A stretch of 6,182 bases of DNA from Paenibacillus sp. Lineage in GTDB: Bacteria > Bacillota > Bacilli > Paenibacillales > NBRC-103111. Shown piece by piece: positions 1-6,182 of this stretch. Position numbers and translations under genes: made by a program. Every line of letters begins with the position of its first letter. Position 1 is the first letter of the stretch. Location: the NCBI GenBank assembly GCA_029239545.1, contig JARBUQ010000297.1:1-6182 (forward strand), written 5' to 3'. The notes under the pieces are model-generated. The model did no database searches. It had not been told where the DNA came from and saw nothing but the letters and a program-made list of their open reading frames with translations.

Positions 1-38
1 TGCAAATTCGCAGGACTCTTGTTTCTCTGGTATGCAGC
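1..38. other. Short flank after the last gene, nothing supported
   Basis: The 38 bases after the stop of the secreted-protein gene show no inverted repeat followed by T residues and no ribosome binding site. Whether the operon ends here or continues cannot be decided from the window. Confidence 0.6.
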
Positions 39-2615
39 TCACTCAGTTGTGACGAACCAATTAATCGTCTGGGAAGCCAGCAGCTTCTTCTGACCAAGGA
101 ACTCATCGTAAATATTTACTTTATACTGCGTTAAATAAGGAAGTCTGACCAGTATAGCAGGGTCTGTCTTCAGAATCGTCTTGCTGTGCTGGCCAACGGC
201 AAGGTTGCCCGCAACCTCAGGGTCGGTAGATTTGTCCAGCGTGTAGGTTTGCGAGAAATTCACTCCGCCATTCACATCCGAGAATTCCACGATAATCTTA
301 TGTTCTTCTCCGCTTGATTCTGCGAAGGTGTTCTTATTAAGGGAATAATCGAATGAGAACGCAAATTGTTCCGTTTGTACTATGGATGCGCTAACCTTAT
401 TAATTGAAAGAGTGAACGGGAACAAATCGAGCTTGCCAAGATGATCCTGCACTACTTTGCTCTCACCAGGAATGGAGAAGGTTACTCCATTAATATAAGC
501 ATCAGGGGTAGTTGCTCCATCGGCTAGAGCTCCATCCTTAACCCCTTCGCCAATTATCAGCTCCATCCCTGATGTATCAAAGTTAGGCGGGAGTGAAGTC
601 GTTACATTTAGTATGGCTTTGCCCAGAGGGCTAACTTTCTTCTTCACCTCAGCGATCTGTGCCGGGAACATAAGCTCATCCTTCGTCTTGAAGTACCCGA
701 CCAGCTTGCTTATATTAGTGAAACGTTTTTCCAGATTCTCCACACTGAGTTGAACCGCGAACAGGCTGGAATCCAACCCATTGTAGGTGCGTGAGTTCCG
801 AATACTGAGTGAGGAGTTACGGCCGACCCCGGTAATCTTGTAGCCTTCGCCTGTTCCGATAAACGGCATCGACATGGCAGTCTTATTATTCTTGAATTTA
901 ACCAAATCGTTAGTCTCCGTGTCCGATACTTTCTCCTGTACGATTAACTGCAGCTCAGAATAGTCATACGTGTACGGGACAGTGCCATAAATTTGGAAGC
1001 CAACCTTGGCTTCATTATGAATGGAGATTACGCTGTCTGTCTGAACCATCTTGGCTGGCACTTTGATCGAGCCGTCCAACAGGAAATATCCGGTGAGGGC
1101 TGGAATCGGGAGAGCAGAGCTGCTTTTACCAGATAAAGAAAGGCTTGCTGTAACTATGTCCTTCTCTTCCCATGGCAGACGTTGAATCCCGTTAAAAGTA
1201 ATATTGTAGATCCCGTTCTTGTTGCTGAACTCGCTAGCCGTCCCTACTGTCCCTTCATTCTGAGTAGGACTGGGAAGGATGAAGATAGCAACTGGATTAA
1301 GAGCCTCTTTATCCGTTGAGCCTCCAACTGTCCCTCCAGTTCCTCCTGAACTGCCAGTCCCAGTTCCCCCACTTGGACTGCCTGCTGCAGGTTGGTTAAG
1401 AATGAGCTCAAGGCTGCTAACCTGAACGGATACCGGGATATCCACGTTCAAAGTGATATCCTTGCTGCTTCTGGGCAGAATGGACAAGTTGGTCAACCCA
1501 GTCGCCGCTGCAGGGTAAGAAATCCCTTCCGAGGTTCGGATAACAAATTCATAATTGGGCACCGCTATAGACTCATTTCCTTGATTCTCCAGATGAACAT
1601 ACACAGTTGTCTGATAGTTCACATCATTCTTGTTCATCGAAACACGTCCGACAGAAACCGATAGTGGAACCTCTTTAACCAGGATAACTTTCGGACCGGT
1701 TACAGGTGTAATCACTTCATCGGCTGAGCTTGCAGGCAGCTGGTAAAAAGCGACCGGAAGCGGAATCTTTGCTGTTGCCTCAAGCTCGGTTATGACCAAT
1801 TCCCACCCGGTCTCCGGGATGGAAGCAGGAATCGTTGCGGTCAATTTCACTTCCTTGTTAGCACGAGGATGGACGGCTAGGTCTTTGGCAGCCGCTCCAT
1901 CCAAAGGATACAACAAACCTTCAGGTGTTCGAATCGAGTAAGTATATGCCGGTAATGTAACGCTCTTACTGCCAATATTCTCGATTGAGTAAGTCAAGTT
2001 TACGAAATACTCATCTTCTTTCTTATTCACACGCAGCTTAGGAACACTTGTCTTGAGCTGGGTGCCTCCGACATTCACAATTCTTTTCTCATCGACCATA
2101 GTCAGTTGAGTGTAATCCCAAGGTACCGTAATTTCCCCGACAGTACGCTCAAAATTGGCTGCAGAAAAATCCCAGCGGATGATTTTGAAAATTAGATCCT
2201 GAAGATTAATGGATTCGTTCACTTTGGCATAAAATGTAATCGTTTCTTCAGAGCCTGCTGGGACCCGGTTTTTATCTTTATCCTTCGGTAGTAAATTCAC
2301 GCTGAACTGTGTACCCGATGAGGATTGGAGACGAACCCAATAATCAATGAACGAGATATCAGATTGATCTCCGTTATGCAGCTTTACTTTGAAGGAGACT
2401 ATTTTTCCCTCTTCACCTGGAAGAATAGTAGCTTGCTCCAATTGGAAATAACTATTGTTAGAAATATACACAGATCCAATAGAGGAAGAGAGAGCTATTT
2501 TCTCCTGCGCGCTTATGACAGCTCCGCTATCCGCCATTACGGGTACAACTAAACTGGTACTTAGTGTTAAAGCCAATGCTGCTGTATACAATCTTCGAAC
2601 GAACAATTGCTTCAT
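39..2615 (-). CDS. Large secreted multi-domain beta-sandwich repeat protein, function unknown
   Basis: I do not recognise a named family for this 858-residue protein. It starts with a clear Sec signal peptide (basic MKQLFVRR, hydrophobic core, probable cleavage after VMA at residue 28). No lipobox, LPxTG motif, S-layer homology domain or C-terminal membrane segment is visible, so it should be released or held by protein contacts. The body is rich in beta strands and shows about five degenerate modules of roughly 130 residues, each with a 'P-x-Y-x-F-x-I/L-x-T/D-x-x-G-x-x-Y/F-P' type core and ending in a strand such as VAFYQLP (288-294), VAIFILP (442-448) or VTFSIP (711-716). The two clearest copies are 184-280 and 316-408. 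A Gly/Ser/Thr linker (412-433) follows the third module. Residues about 722-858 form a separate C-terminal domain. It is the last visible gene of the operon. A role in ligand capture, cell-wall contact or bridging to the transporter is possible, but only as inference from context. Confidence 0.88.
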   Translation of the reverse strand: MKQLFVRRLYTAALALTLSTSLVVPVMADSGAVISAQEKIALSSSIGSVYISNNSYFQLEQATILPGEEGKIVSFKVKLHNGDQSDISFIDYWVRLQSSSGTQFSVNLLPKDKDKNRVPAGSEETITFYAKVNESINLQDLIFKIIRWDFSAANFERTVGEITVPWDYTQLTMVDEKRIVNVGGTQLKTSVPKLRVNKKEDEYFVNLTYSIENIGSKSVTLPAYTYSIRTPEGLLYPLDGAAAKDLAVHPRANKEVKLTATIPASIPETGWELVITELEATAKIPLPVAFYQLPASSADEVITPVTGPKVILVKEVPLSVSVGRVSMNKNDVNYQTTVYVHLENQGNESIAVPNYEFVIRTSEGISYPAAATGLTNLSILPRSSKDITLNVDIPVSVQVSSLELILNQPAAGSPSGGTGTGSSGGTGGTVGGSTDKEALNPVAIFILPSPTQNEGTVGTASEFSNKNGIYNITFNGIQRLPWEEKDIVTASLSLSGKSSSALPIPALTGYFLLDGSIKVPAKMVQTDSVISIHNEAKVGFQIYGTVPYTYDYSELQLIVQEKVSDTETNDLVKFKNNKTAMSMPFIGTGEGYKITGVGRNSSLSIRNSRTYNGLDSSLFAVQLSVENLEKRFTNISKLVGYFKTKDELMFPAQIAEVKKKVSPLGKAILNVTTSLPPNFDTSGMELIIGEGVKDGALADGATTPDAYINGVTFSIPGESKVVQDHLGKLDLFPFTLSINKVSASIVQTEQFAFSFDYSLNKNTFAESSGEEHKIIVEFSDVNGGVNFSQTYTLDKSTDPEVAGNLAVGQHSKTILKTDPAILVRLPYLTQYKVNIYDEFLGQKKLLASQTINWFVTTE
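462..2450 (-). repeat. Five degenerate ~130-residue beta-sandwich modules in the secreted protein
   Basis: Modules lie approximately at residues 56-167, 184-295, 316-450, 466-587 and 600-718. Modules 2 and 3 align by eye: IENIGSKSVTLPAYTYSIRT with LENQGNESIAVPNYEFVIRT, then 'PEGLLYP' with 'SEGISYP', 'LAVHPRANKEVKLTATIP' with 'LSILPRSSKDITLNVDIP', and final 'WELVITE' with 'LELILNQ'. Modules 4 and 5 keep the 'LxGYFxxxDxxxxxPA' core (508-521 and 638-652) and a closing 'ELQLIVQE' or 'MELIIGE' strand. Module 1 is the most diverged (FIDYWVRLQSSSG, then 'LIFKII'). Module edges are approximate. Confidence 0.7.
1317..1382 (-). repeat. Gly/Ser/Thr-rich linker in the secreted protein
   Basis: Residues 412-433 are almost entirely glycine, serine and threonine (GTGTGSSGGTGG core) and separate module 3 from the strand that begins VAIFILP. 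The composition is that of a flexible extracellular linker. It splits the protein into an N-terminal half of three modules and a C-terminal half of two modules plus the terminal domain. Confidence 0.85.
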
Positions 2616-2625
2616 GTTTGATTCT

Positions 2626-2633
2626 ACCTCCCC
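2626..2633 (-). promoter_or_regulatory. Ribosome binding site of the large secreted protein
   Basis: GGGGAGGT on the minus strand stands 10 bases before the ATG at 2613-2615. The 45-base gap between the two genes contains this site and no convincing terminator or promoter. There is no alternative ATG, GTG or TTG in frame between the upstream TAA and this ATG, so the start is well fixed. Confidence 0.85.
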
Positions 2634-2660
2634 GGGTGCCTCTAATATTCGAAAACGGGT

Positions 2661-4184
2661 TTAATACATAACCGCAGGTTTACTCATTCCCATCCCCATG
2701 CCCATTCCCATGTTGATCTGAGCATTTGGATTGTCCTTCAACTGCTGTAGAGCAGCATCTCCCGCAGCTTGCCATTCCTTAAGTGATTCTCTTACACCAA
2801 CTGTCCCGTCCATTGCTTTTTTGAAATACTGCATGCCCATGCCCTGCACTTGGCCGATATAAGGCTTCTCACGATACATTTTATTCATCTCGTTGAATGG
2901 TACAGGGGTTAATGAGTATAAGGCTTTGATATTATAGCTAAGTCCGTCCTGTGGTTGAATATACTTCTTGCGGGAAACCATCTGATTCATACTGCGGGAC
3001 TTGAGTTTTGCGAAATCTTCTCCGTTGACGAACTTCAGGAAATTCCAGGCATCAGGTTGATTCTGAGCCTTGGCATTGATCCCCATCACTCCGTTCATAT
3101 AGATATTGCCGCCTTTGCCTTTGGCTTCCGAATGCGTTGGCACCGTTACAATATCCCAGTCAATGGGCGTAAAGCCCTTCACATTTACAGCATTTTTGTT
3201 AGCATTAATCATATCATTAATTTGATAGTTTTGGACAATCGTCATAGCCAGTCTGCCTGATTTGAACATATCATTCTGGAACGGATTGTACTCGTCGGAG
3301 TTCCTCATCATTCCCCCCATTTTACTTGGGTCCATTGCCTCCGGGAACACTTTTTCCTTGACCAGCCCTTGCATCGTTTTCCATACTTTCTCCCATTGCT
3401 CTGAATCCACAGTCATCTTCTCTCCGGCATCATTGAACATGCGAAGCTGAAGGGGGTTCGTGTAGTAGTTATTTATCTCATAGAACAAATTGTCGCCGTA
3501 TGAATATGTACTGAAGGAGAACCCGTACTTGCGCTGATCACCATCACCCTTGGAAACGAGCTTGGCCGTATTAAACATCTCATCCCAAGTCATATCATCT
3601 GTAGGATAGGGGACACCTGCATCATCGAACAGCTTCTTGTTGTACATTAAGGCACTTGCGGAGAAGAAAGGAGACAAGGCATATAACTTGCCATCCCCCA
3701 TACTTTTCAGGCCATCAATTACAGAAGGCACGATATCAGACGTATCGAATTTGTCTTTGGCAATCATTGAATCCAACTGCAGCAGCATATTATTGCTTAC
3801 GAGCTCGGGAAGCATCTCCAGATCCAGCATGACGATATCCGGAGGATTAGCTCCTGTCATAAGCTCCTTTAGCTTTTCCATAGGATCAGGCTGCTTTTCA
3901 CCTTCCTTGGGTGGGCTATATCTGTATTGATCATTATCCATGATCGGAACAAGCTCTATCTTGATGTTGGGATGTGCATATTCATACACCTCACTGAATT
4001 GCTGACGGAAATACTCTTCACTAGAGCCTCCATAATTGGAAGCAATTCTTAATACCCGTTCTGTCTTGTCATCCACACTGGAATCTTTTCCACATGCTGC
4101 AAGAAGAGGTACAACCAGTGCTAGTGTAATAGTGACGCTTGTTAATGTTTTGAACCATCTTTTTTTGGATGTTTTTGATCTCAT
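2661..4184 (-). CDS. Family 1 extracellular solute-binding lipoprotein
   Basis: This 507-residue protein should be exported and lipid-anchored to the outer face of the membrane, where it binds a ligand. The N-terminus has a basic region (SKKRWFK), a hydrophobic core and a lipobox LAAC with the modified cysteine at residue 31. The mature part shows the usual family 1 landmarks: 'PPDIVMLD' (114-121), the 'LSPFFSASALMYNKKLFDDAG' region (170-190) followed by a TWDEM motif (199-203), 'FKSGRLAMTIVQNY' (307-320), and 'GGNIYMNGVMGIN' (358-370) leading into 'AWNFLKFVNG' (379-388). Length is somewhat above the typical 420-480. Such proteins usually deliver sugars or other solutes to MalFG-type permeases, but none is visible here; the neighbour is an FtsX-type transporter. 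The C-terminus is unusual: an alternating Met-Gly run (492-500) just before the end. The ligand cannot be predicted. The fold assignment is firm and the transporter pairing is inferred. Confidence 0.93.
   Translation of the reverse strand: MRSKTSKKRWFKTLTSVTITLALVVPLLAACGKDSSVDDKTERVLRIASNYGGSSEEYFRQQFSEVYEYAHPNIKIELVPIMDNDQYRYSPPKEGEKQPDPMEKLKELMTGANPPDIVMLDLEMLPELVSNNMLLQLDSMIAKDKFDTSDIVPSVIDGLKSMGDGKLYALSPFFSASALMYNKKLFDDAGVPYPTDDMTWDEMFNTAKLVSKGDGDQRKYGFSFSTYSYGDNLFYEINNYYTNPLQLRMFNDAGEKMTVDSEQWEKVWKTMQGLVKEKVFPEAMDPSKMGGMMRNSDEYNPFQNDMFKSGRLAMTIVQNYQINDMINANKNAVNVKGFTPIDWDIVTVPTHSEAKGKGGNIYMNGVMGINAKAQNQPDAWNFLKFVNGEDFAKLKSRSMNQMVSRKKYIQPQDGLSYNIKALYSLTPVPFNEMNKMYREKPYIGQVQGMGMQYFKKAMDGTVGVRESLKEWQAAGDAALQQLKDNPNAQINMGMGMGMGMSKPAVMY
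2685..2711 (-). repeat. Hexamer tandem repeat encoding a Met-Gly-Met-Gly tail
   Basis: About four and a half copies of a 6-base unit (ATGGGN on the minus strand) encode MGMGMGMGM at residues 492-500 of the solute-binding lipoprotein. Seven residues, SKPAVMY, then precede the stop. The third base of the Gly codons varies (gga, ggc, ggg, gga), so the array is not a pure microsatellite. Confidence 0.9.
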
Positions 4185-4187
4185 TGA

Positions 4188-5075
4188 TTATCCCTCCAGT
4201 GATTTTGGTGCTCTTATCATAATTTTGTCTCCATCGAATTCCATTGAAGCCTTGTTCGTGATCTGGAGTGCTTGAAGATATGCTTTCGGTATTTGAAGAC
4301 GTCCGGCACGATCCAAGACAACATATTCCTCATGTACATCCTGTATCGATTTCTTCCGATCTGCCGGTTCGTCCCCCCCATCCAGAATCAGATTCGGGTT
4401 GCGTTTGATAAACTCTGTGCTGGTCATCCCGTCTCGAATGGCAACAACACGATCCACCTTGCTGGCCAGCGACAGATCATGGGTTACAATAACAATCGTA
4501 ACGCCTAATTCCTTGTTCAACCTCCGGAAAATATTCATGATCATATCCATTGTCTGAGTGTCCACAGAACCTGTAGGCTCATCTGCCAGAAGAAGAGAGG
4601 GTCGATTGGCAAGCGAGATGGCAATGGCAACCCTCTGCTGCTCACCTCCAGACAATTGGTATAACTTGTTGTTTATTCTCTCCGTGAGCCCTACCCATTC
4701 CAGCAATTGTCGGGCGTAAGCACGGTCGATCTTGCCTCCTAACATCATAGGCATCTCTACATTTTCCAGCGCTGTCAAATATGGCAGCAGATTGCGCGCG
4801 TTATTCTGCCAGATGAATCCGACCGTGCGACGCTTATACTCAACCAGTTGATCATCACTGATCTTAAGTAAATCCCATTCTCCAACCTTGACTTGACCGG
4901 CGGAAGGGCGGTCTAACCCGCCCAGTATATTCAGCAATGTTGATTTACCGCTGCCGCTATTCCCGATAATGGCCATCATCTCTCCTGCCTCAACTGCAAT
5001 ATTCAAACCCTGCAGAGCGACAACTTCGATTTCATCGGTTTTGTATATTTTGACTAGTCCGTCACAATAGATCAC
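4188..5075 (-). CDS. ABC transporter ATP-binding protein (LolD/MacB/FtsE class) with C-terminal AbrB-like domain
   Basis: This 295-residue cytoplasmic ATPase should energise the neighbouring FtsX-type permease. All nucleotide-binding motifs are intact: Walker A GNSGSGKST (38-46), Q-loop glutamine Q90, signature LSGGEQQ (141-147), Walker B LLLADEPTG (161-169, with D165 and catalytic E166), D-loop SVD (170-172) and switch histidine H199. The cassette ends near residue 225. LolD/MacB-class cassettes usually stop at about 225-240 residues, so roughly 60 residues are extra: an acidic/basic linker (about 226-248), then an AbrB/SpoVT-like segment (about 251-290). The GTG start is set by a strong Shine-Dalgarno site. 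The gene begins 3 bases after the permease stop and ends 3 bases before the lipoprotein gene. The ATPase role is certain from the motifs; the transported substrate is not known. Confidence 0.96.
   Translation of the reverse strand: MIYCDGLVKIYKTDEIEVVALQGLNIAVEAGEMMAIIGNSGSGKSTLLNILGGLDRPSAGQVKVGEWDLLKISDDQLVEYKRRTVGFIWQNNARNLLPYLTALENVEMPMMLGGKIDRAYARQLLEWVGLTERINNKLYQLSGGEQQRVAIAISLANRPSLLLADEPTGSVDTQTMDMIMNIFRRLNKELGVTIVIVTHDLSLASKVDRVVAIRDGMTSTEFIKRNPNLILDGGDEPADRKKSIQDVHEEYVVLDRAGRLQIPKAYLQALQITNKASMEFDGDKIMIRAPKSLEG
4192..4197 (-). promoter_or_regulatory. Ribosome binding site of the solute-binding lipoprotein
   Basis: GGAGGG on the minus strand lies within the last codons of the ATPase, 7 bases before the ATG at 4182-4184. 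As at the previous junction, the site overlaps the end of the upstream gene, which implies coupled translation. Confidence 0.85.
4206..4325 (-). other. AbrB/SpoVT-like swapped-hairpin domain encoded at the ATPase C-terminus
   Basis: Residues 251-290 of the ATPase read as strand, turn, strand, short helix, strand, turn, strand. The pattern is 'VVLDRAGRLQIPKAYLQAL', then a 'QITNKASMEF' strand, then 'DGDKIMIRAP'. It matches the AbrB family layout of D-x-x-G-R-h-x-h-P followed by a helix, h-G-h-x-x-x-x-x-h-x-h and a final D/E-x-x-x-I-x-h strand. In AbrB and SpoVT this fold dimerises and binds DNA; in a transporter ATPase it may simply dimerise or regulate. The match is made by eye. I recall similar tails on some actinobacterial ATPases of this class, but could not search. 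Confidence 0.7.
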
Positions 5076-5078
5076 CGG

Positions 5079-6182
5079 TTAACGCTCCTCTCCCAGTTTA
5101 ACTGCCTGATGTACGCGCAATCTGCGTATGTGCAGGAATAACAAGGTCGCACCTGTCAGCATCATAAACGCAACCACGATATACAATTGATTCGCGTCCT
5201 TGGATTCGAATACGACACGGAATGGCGGGACCTGAGTTTTGGCAGAATCGGCAGTTTGCAGAAATGGAAGGAACAATATACTCGTTAGCTTTCCGATAAT
5301 GATTCCGAGTGCGATCGACAACCCAGCCGTAAATCCTTGCTCAAGCAGCAGCATTCCCGTCAACTGTCGCCTGGAAAGTCCCATGGCGCGCAGTACCCCG
5401 AATTGAACAACCCGACTGGATAAATTGAAGAACCAGTACAAGATGTAACCGATCAAAGAGACGAACACCGATACAAGGAAGCCTAGGCTCAGGATGCCGA
5501 ATACTCCTCCGCGAGAGGGATGTTTACTTTGCGTAATGAGCTCATTGCGCACATCCTTGTAGCTGGCCAACTCGATGTTCTTGGCTTGCAGGGCTTCAAT
5601 AACAGGTGTCAGCTTCGCGTTGGGCTCCATCTTAAGCCAAACCTCATAGGGGACGATTGGCGATTGATCATAGATGTACTCCAGATTGGCGATGAAAAAT
5701 GGAGTTTGATCCGGATATTGACTTGGCCAATAAGGCAGTATGCCAACTATTACGAATTCTATGGATTGCTGCTGCAAAGCAATATTAAGCAAATCTCCCG
5801 CCTTCAACTGATGTTTCTCAGCAAAGCCAGATGGAATAATGACGGCCTGCTCGTAGGAACCCAGCAAGTTCAGATAGGCTCTGGGATGCGCCGGAAACAA
5901 GTCGTTACGGAACCAGCCTACCTCGGCAAAATCAATATTATCTATGCCGACGACCATACCTTGCCCAAGCGATTTGCCGGATACGACAACATTTCCTTTG
6001 GACTGCAGAACACGAGTAGCATGGGCAACCCCCTCCAGCTCACGGAAAAGCTCAAATGGTGGTTCGGCGTAACGGATCTTCGTGTTTTGAACCGCGCCTC
6101 CTCCTTGCCCCTGGCCTTGACCTCCCTGACCTTGACCCTGGCCTCCTTGACCGCCTTGGCCTTGGCCTCCTTGACCTTGGCC
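5079..6182 (-). CDS. FtsX/MacB-type ABC transporter permease, C-terminal part (5' end outside window)
   Basis: The reading frame is open from the right edge to a TAA stop at 5079-5081, giving 367 visible residues. The first in-frame ATG (5955-5957) is internal and not a credible start: no Shine-Dalgarno site precedes it, and the 75 codons upstream continue the same protein. Visible order: a Gly/Gln-only run (residues 1-29), an extracytoplasmic domain (about 30-225) with the MacB-periplasmic-like pattern 'hxxGDLLNI...hVGI', then three hydrophobic segments (about 226-252, 277-307, 333-351). The 'VLRAMGLSRRQLTGMLLLEQG'-like stretch at about 263-283 is the hallmark FtsX-domain loop leading into the second helix. 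The tail is short and basic. Family members of this kind often have 800 or more residues with two FtsX domains, so much of the protein probably lies outside. The ATPase follows 3 bases later and they should form one complex in the cytoplasmic membrane. The substrate is unknown; efflux, lipoprotein handling or mechanotransmission are all possible. Confidence 0.92.
   Translation of the reverse strand, partial: GQGQGGQGQGGQGGQGQGQGGQGQGQGGGAVQNTKIRYAEPPFELFRELEGVAHATRVLQSKGNVVVSGKSLGQGMVVGIDNIDFAEVGWFRNDLFPAHPRAYLNLLGSYEQAVIIPSGFAEKHQLKAGDLLNIALQQQSIEFVIVGILPYWPSQYPDQTPFFIANLEYIYDQSPIVPYEVWLKMEPNAKLTPVIEALQAKNIELASYKDVRNELITQSKHPSRGGVFGILSLGFLVSVFVSLIGYILYWFFNLSSRVVQFGVLRAMGLSRRQLTGMLLLEQGFTAGLSIALGIIIGKLTSILFLPFLQTADSAKTQVPPFRVVFESKDANQLYIVVAFMMLTGATLLFLHIRRLRVHQAVKLGEER
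5085..5094 (-). promoter_or_regulatory. Ribosome binding site of the ABC ATPase, inside the permease 3' end
   Basis: On the minus strand the sequence GGGAGAGGAG lies within the last codons of the permease, ending 9 bases before a GTG codon at 5073-5075. The site and spacing decide the GTG start. No ATG in this frame could replace it without losing the N-terminal strand that precedes Walker A. Its position inside the upstream gene suggests translational coupling. Confidence 0.85.
6096..6182 (-). repeat. Gly/Gln-only low-complexity tandem repeat in the permease
   Basis: The first 29 visible residues of the permease consist only of glycine (18) and glutamine (11), in irregular GQ, GQG and GQGG units. 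In DNA this is a degenerate purine-rich array of GGN-CAR codons. Synonymous codons vary (ggc/ggt/gga/ggg and caa/cag), so the peptide pattern is conserved better than the nucleotide pattern. It runs to the window edge, so its full length is unknown. It sits just before the extracytoplasmic domain and is most simply read as a flexible linker or inserted loop outside the membrane. Confidence 0.9.

Noticed and set aside
1..42. Possible next gene starting at a GTG (40-42) overlapping the TGA stop of the secreted-protein gene
   Set aside because: Only 14 codons are visible, there is no Shine-Dalgarno site before it, and the residues suggest no known N-terminus.
2616..2660. Possible hairpin between the two downstream genes (CCCG near 2657 pairing with CGGG next to the ribosome binding site)
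   Set aside because: The stem is only about four base pairs with a long loop and no T-run, too weak to call a terminator or attenuator.
2955..3260. Plus-strand open frames within the lipoprotein gene, and similar ones within the other genes
   Set aside because: They lie wholly inside strongly supported minus-strand genes, lack ribosome binding sites and show no recognisable domain.
4558..4569. ATPase D-loop reads SVD where SALD or NLD is more usual
   Set aside because: The aspartate is kept and this variation occurs within the family; all catalytic residues are intact, so there is no sign of inactivation.
6096..6182. CRISPR-like or intergenic tandem array at the right edge
   Set aside because: The units are short, codon-periodic and in frame with the permease, so it is a coding low-complexity repeat.

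Overview
The window looks like part of a Bacillota chromosome, most likely Paenibacillus or a close relative. The pointers are strong GGAGG-type ribosome binding sites, moderate GC, a family 1 solute-binding lipoprotein with a long lysine-rich signal peptide, and large secreted beta-rich proteins. This assignment is inferred from style and was not tested by a database search.

All four genes lie on the minus strand and read from the right edge to the left: (1) the C-terminal part of an FtsX/MacB-type ABC permease (5079-6182, cut by the window edge); (2) its ATPase (4188-5075, GTG start), which carries an extra C-terminal AbrB-like hairpin domain; (3) a family 1 extracellular solute-binding lipoprotein (2661-4184); (4) an 858-residue secreted protein built from about five degenerate beta-sandwich modules plus a distinct C-terminal domain (39-2615). 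The gaps are 3, 3 and 45 bases, each gene has its own strong Shine-Dalgarno site, and I see no promoter or terminator between them. They are almost certainly one operon that continues beyond the right edge. The last 38 bases on the left hold no supported gene.

The likely unit is a membrane machine. The permease has a large extracytoplasmic domain and is powered by a LolD/MacB-class ATPase. Two exported partners accompany it: a lipid-anchored ligand binder and a long repetitive secreted protein. The combination is odd, because family 1 binding proteins normally serve MalFG-type importers, whereas FtsX-type permeases do not usually import solutes. The AbrB-like tail on the ATPase, the Gly/Gln repeat in the permease, the Met-Gly tail of the lipoprotein and the Gly/Ser/Thr linker in the large protein are further unusual details. 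The substrate and physiological role cannot be read from the sequence.
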